Of a stretch of DNA of 35,570 nucleotides, positions 33,077 through 35,570 are shown piece by piece; positions within the stretch are counted from its first letter, which is position 1; every line of letters begins with the position of its first letter. The notes under the pieces were generated by a model. That model was not told where the DNA came from and searched no databases. It saw only the letters and a list, made by a program, of their open reading frames with translations. The translations under genes and the position numbers were made by a program. Source of the stretch: Candidatus Gastranaerophilales bacterium (lineage in GTDB: Bacteria > Cyanobacteriota > Vampirovibrionia > Gastranaerophilales > Gastranaerophilaceae); contig CALUSJ010000124.1 of the NCBI GenBank assembly GCA_944323405.1, forward strand, positions 1 through 35,570, written 5' to 3'.

Positions 33077-33865
33077 TTAGAGAAGACAATATTTTTCCAT
33101 TGCGCTTACAAACCCGTCATTATAAACAGTATCAGTTATATCATCTGCGACACTCTTCAGCTCATCAGTCGCATTCCCCATTGCAACCTTTATTCCGCCG
33201 GCTTTTAATAGTGCTATATCGTTATTCTGGTCTCCGATTGTCAAAGTCTCTTCTCTTTTGATTCCCCATAGTTTCTGCAAAAACTCTACCGCACAATATT
33301 TTGAGGCCTCTTTATTTGAAAACTCCAAAAAATAAGGCGTTGATTTGACTATATATAACTCTGGAAAAACATTGGGAAGTTCCCGCTCATACTTATTTAT
33401 CCTCTCGGGATTATCATAATCTATTGCAAGAAGCTTATTCACTTTTGTTTTATCGATTTCACAAAACTTTTTACACGTATATTTTGTATGTAAATTATTA
33501 CAGTATCTTTTTACTTCGTAACATTCTGATTCAGAATATAAAACATCATCGTTATATAAATTAAGGTGGATTTTCTCATCATTAGCCCATTCAATAATTT
33601 TCTCCGTCTGCTCCTTGGTAAGACATTTTTCATAAAGAGTTTTTTCTCTATCTTTTATAAGCCCTCCCTGATAAGAAACAACAGGAGTATCCAGCCCCAA
33701 ATCTTCTGCAATAAGTGAAGCCGCTGCATGCATTCTCCCAGTTACAAGAACAACTTTTATCCCTTTTTCACAAAGCTTTTTTACACAATTCTTTACCCTT
33801 GGCCTGAATTCACCCTCTGGAATCAATATAGTGCCATCAATATCTGTTGCAACAAGTTTTATCAT
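33077..33865 (-). CDS. HAD-superfamily phosphatase, Cof/IIB type
   Basis: Cytoplasmic sugar-phosphate-type phosphatase, 262 residues. Motif I DIDGT (8-12; nucleophile Asp8), motif II VTGR (42-45), a C2B cap domain in the middle, and motif IV GDQNNDIALLKAGG with Lys in motif III upstream. Substrate cannot be deduced. It starts inside the stop of the tolC-like gene (ATGA overlap, 4 bases), so the two are one transcriptional and translational unit. Confidence 0.9.
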   Translation of the reverse strand: MIKLVATDIDGTILIPEGEFRPRVKNCVKKLCEKGIKVVLVTGRMHAAASLIAEDLGLDTPVVSYQGGLIKDREKTLYEKCLTKEQTEKIIEWANDEKIHLNLYNDDVLYSESECYEVKRYCNNLHTKYTCKKFCEIDKTKVNKLLAIDYDNPERINKYERELPNVFPELYIVKSTPYFLEFSNKEASKYCAVEFLQKLWGIKREETLTIGDQNNDIALLKAGGIKVAMGNATDELKSVADDITDTVYNDGFVSAMEKYCLL

Positions 33866-35130
33866 AAAAGTTCCTCATCTATTAATAATATATCATGCCC
33901 GACATCTTGCATAATTTCTAAGTATGAATAAAAATGCCGTGACATTGCGTTCAAATATTGGCTTAAAACCTCTTGATGCGCAGTTTCATTAATAATCAAA
34001 TCGGTATAAGAGTTTTTTCCTTTTATATAAGCATCCGTTGAAAGCTTTACGATTTTTGCAGACTCATCAAGAATTTTCTGTGAATACTCCATATTTTCAG
34101 CAGAATATTTGAAAGTGTTATAATCCTTTTTCAGCTCATACTTAAGCTGGTTTTCATAAGCTTTTTTATCAGCTTTACTACGCTTTAAAAAAATTTCAGC
34201 CTTCTGAATATCAGGCGTAAAATTATAAAGAATCGGCACATCCATTCCAAACCCCACAAAAGCACCGCTGTAATTATTTGGCGCTGAAGGATGCGCCTGC
34301 CAAGCATAACCGCCCGCAACACTTATATCTGGAACCCTCTTTCGCTTGGCTTCCTTTAGCTGAAGTTCTGATTTTTCTATATTGTTATCAGAAATTTTTA
34401 TAATATAACTATACGCTAATGCCGTATTTTCAAGGGTTTTGTATTCAGGCAGCTTTATATTCCAATAAGACCAGTTACCAAACAAAGAAGGATCCTTTGT
34501 ATCATACATAATGTCATCGTGACCGATATTTAAAATCTTATTGAGCTCAAACTGCTTGGCAAGCATATTTGCTTTTGCCCTGTTTAATTCAATCTTCTGA
34601 CTTGCATACTGAATATCGGCTTTCAGATTATCAATCTCATAATAAGCAGAACTCTTTGGACGCTCCGTTGTAATTTTAACTAAATCTTCAAACAATTTGA
34701 GCCGCTCTTCCTGAATTTTATAAACCGATTTTGCATACAATACATCAAAATACGCCTGCATAACCTGAAGTTTATAATTATGCTCCGCCTGCTTAAGCTC
34801 TGTTTCCTTTATCGTAAACTCCTCTTCTGCAATCTTTTTCCTAACTCCTCGCTTTAAAATTTCTATCGGAAGAACCAGGCCGGCCTGAGAAGAATTACCT
34901 AATGCAACATTTCCAAGCATCACGTTTGATTGTAACTGAGGATTCTGAAGCCTGTTTGCAATCTTTATATCTTTTCTATACGCATCTATTTCCAAACGCT
35001 TAATATTAAGCTCGCAGTTTTCCCTCAAGCCAATATCAATCAGTTCATCCAAATCAACTTTTACAATTGCAGCTCTTGTATTAAGCGGAGATATAATTAT
35101 TAAGGCCAGTATAATCAAAAATCTCTTCAT
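33862..35130 (-). CDS. TolC-family outer-membrane efflux protein
   Basis: Outer-membrane channel component of type I secretion or RND/MFP efflux systems, 422 residues. Signal peptide MKRFLIILALIIISPLNTRA, then two OEP (PF02321-type) halves rich in long helices (about 28-210 and 225-410). Typical segments are LDELIDIGLRENCELNI, the beta-strand LQSNVMLGNVALGN, LQVMQAYFDVLYAKSVYKIQEERLKL, RVPDISVAGGYAW and the final YLNAMSRHFYSYLEIMQDVG. Inner-membrane pump and adaptor genes are not in the window. The start ATG has no ribosome site; an extended -10 TGTTAAAAT ends nine bases before it, so the transcript may be leaderless or nearly so. Next to the polyene-like operon, but on the opposite strand. 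Confidence 0.9.
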   Translation of the reverse strand: MKRFLIILALIIISPLNTRAAIVKVDLDELIDIGLRENCELNIKRLEIDAYRKDIKIANRLQNPQLQSNVMLGNVALGNSSQAGLVLPIEILKRGVRKKIAEEEFTIKETELKQAEHNYKLQVMQAYFDVLYAKSVYKIQEERLKLFEDLVKITTERPKSSAYYEIDNLKADIQYASQKIELNRAKANMLAKQFELNKILNIGHDDIMYDTKDPSLFGNWSYWNIKLPEYKTLENTALAYSYIIKISDNNIEKSELQLKEAKRKRVPDISVAGGYAWQAHPSAPNNYSGAFVGFGMDVPILYNFTPDIQKAEIFLKRSKADKKAYENQLKYELKKDYNTFKYSAENMEYSQKILDESAKIVKLSTDAYIKGKNSYTDLIINETAHQEVLSQYLNAMSRHFYSYLEIMQDVGHDILLIDEELL

Positions 35131-35139
35131 ACATAAAGA

Positions 35140-35148
35140 ATTTTAACA
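35140..35148 (-). promoter_or_regulatory. extended -10 of the tolC-like gene
   Basis: TGTTAAAAT on the minus strand, nine bases before ATG 35130. No recognisable -35. Confidence 0.4.
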
Positions 35149-35364
35149 TAAAAATTCTTCACGCCCGTATAAAAATATCTCACCAAAATATTTTTTTAAA
35201 CTAATATATCCTTAGAAAATCTGGGGGTAAAGCAGAGAAGTTCGAACTTTTTAAAGTATATAAAAGAGTTGATTGAAAAACTCAAAAAGTCAGAAACAGT
35301 CTTACTTTTGGAATATTATAGACTTTTTAAACAAACATATATTACATCAGAAAATAACATAAAC
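35149..35364. other. gene-free stretch before the repeats
   Basis: AT-rich with no reading frame of note. The only structure I see is a perfect 12-base palindrome, AAGTTCGAACTT (35238-35249), immediately followed by T residues. Confidence 0.4.
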
Positions 35365-35383
35365 TGTCATGCTGAACTTGTTT
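35365..35383 (+). repeat. partial copy of the palindromic repeat
   Basis: TGTCATGCTGAACTTGTTT differs at one base from the start of the next copy (35405-35423). It then diverges. Confidence 0.6.
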
Positions 35384-35404
35384 GACAAAGCGAACCAAAA
35401 TTTT

Positions 35405-35490
35405 TGTCATCCTGAACTTGTTTCAGGGTCTTATCAAATGGATGTTATAACTATAAACTGGTAAGATTCTGAAATAAATTCAGAATGACA
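35405..35490. repeat. inverted pair of TGTCATyCTGAA-type palindromic repeats
   Basis: The left arm (35405-35434) and the reverse complement of the right arm (35461-35490) match at 24 of 30 positions; all differences are transitions. Each arm contains its own palindrome (CCTGAA...TTCAGG; TTCTGAA...TTCAGAA). This is a REP-like dispersed intergenic repeat of a type seen in many bacterial genomes. The pair can fold into one long stem with a 26-base loop. It ends five bases from a GIY-YIG nuclease gene. Confidence 0.75.
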
Positions 35491-35494
35491 ATAT

Positions 35495-35570
35495 TTATTC
35501 CCAATCCATTGATAAATCTTTAAATTGAGGATTCATCTCTTTAATCAAATTTATTTTCCAATCTCTATGC
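35495..35570 (-). CDS. GIY-YIG endonuclease family protein, C-terminal fragment (5' end outside window)
   Basis: On the minus strand the frame is open from the window edge (35569) to TAA at 35495-35497. The 24 visible residues (HRDWKINLIKEMNPQFKDLS then MDWE) match the conserved C-terminal end of small URI/YhbQ-type GIY-YIG nucleases, which read R-x-x-K-x-x-L-I-x-x-x-N-P-x-W-x-D-L-S. The catalytic GIY-YIG part would lie beyond the window. Only the tail is seen, so the call is provisional. Confidence 0.6.
   Translation of the reverse strand, partial: HRDWKINLIKEMNPQFKDLSMDWE

Noticed and set aside
33862-35130. Treating the TolC-family gene as the exporter of the polyene-like operon.
   Set aside because: It is on the opposite strand, coupled to a HAD phosphatase gene, and aryl-polyene export usually uses MMPL and LolA-type proteins. 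Proximity alone is not evidence.

Overview
The window is an AT-rich bacterial chromosome segment with ordinary housekeeping density, many lineage-specific small proteins, and no rRNA, tRNA, CRISPR array, phage or insertion sequence that I can see. The gene set fits a fermentative diderm related to cyanobacteria, most likely a Gastranaerophilales-type member of Vampirovibrionia (formerly Melainabacteria). The pointers are a compact RNase E with a basic tail, a coiled-coil protein resembling cyanobacterial Cdv3, outer-membrane functions (TolC, LolA-like), a radical-SAM PFL activase, and hypothetical proteins with an N-terminal 'I..IS ... F-x-G' flavour. The taxonomic call is inference.

Layout. 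1-2.6 kb: 3' end of enolase and four hypothetical proteins, one with an overlapping upstream ORF in its leader. 2.8-8.4 kb: an orphan 2-hydroxyacyl-CoA dehydratase activase; ahcY with a 54-residue gene just upstream; then divergently ilvD, 5-formyl-THF cyclo-ligase and pflA. 8.4-9.4 kb: a small protein, a candidate small RNA and a cupin. 9.5-13.8 kb: RNase E behind a long structured leader, an overlapping membrane-protein gene, and a TPR protein. 13.9-19.5 kb: an AGCS amino-acid symporter with a hypothetical gene, aroA (class II EPSP synthase), a GH77 glucanotransferase and a YkgJ-type cysteine-cluster protein. 19.6-23.7 kb: class A PBP, a degenerate PurH-like AICAR-transformylase domain, and DAHP synthase. 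23.8-29.6 kb: an M49-like metallopeptidase, the Cdv3-like protein, a 61-residue protein, recN and a TPR protein with an acidic tail. 29.7-33.1 kb: a winged-helix protein, then a tightly overlapped four-gene operon (COG4648-type membrane protein, AMP-ligase fused to a hot-dog dehydratase, 4HBT thioesterase, LolA-like carrier) whose composition matches the tailoring/export half of aryl-polyene clusters. 33.1-35.6 kb: TolC plus a HAD phosphatase, palindromic dispersed repeats, and the 3' end of a GIY-YIG nuclease gene.

Pathways represented are chorismate synthesis (DAHP synthase and EPSP synthase, not adjacent), branched-chain amino acids (ilvD), one-carbon/SAM recycling (ahcY, formyl-THF cyclo-ligase), cell-wall synthesis, RNA decay and DNA repair. 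The most notable observations are the aryl-polyene-like cassette, a recurrent leaderless promoter layout (-10 box, exactly six bases, ATG) at four genes, the repeat/GIY-YIG junction at the right end, the decayed PurH-like protein, and the RNase E leader with five AGGTTT motifs.
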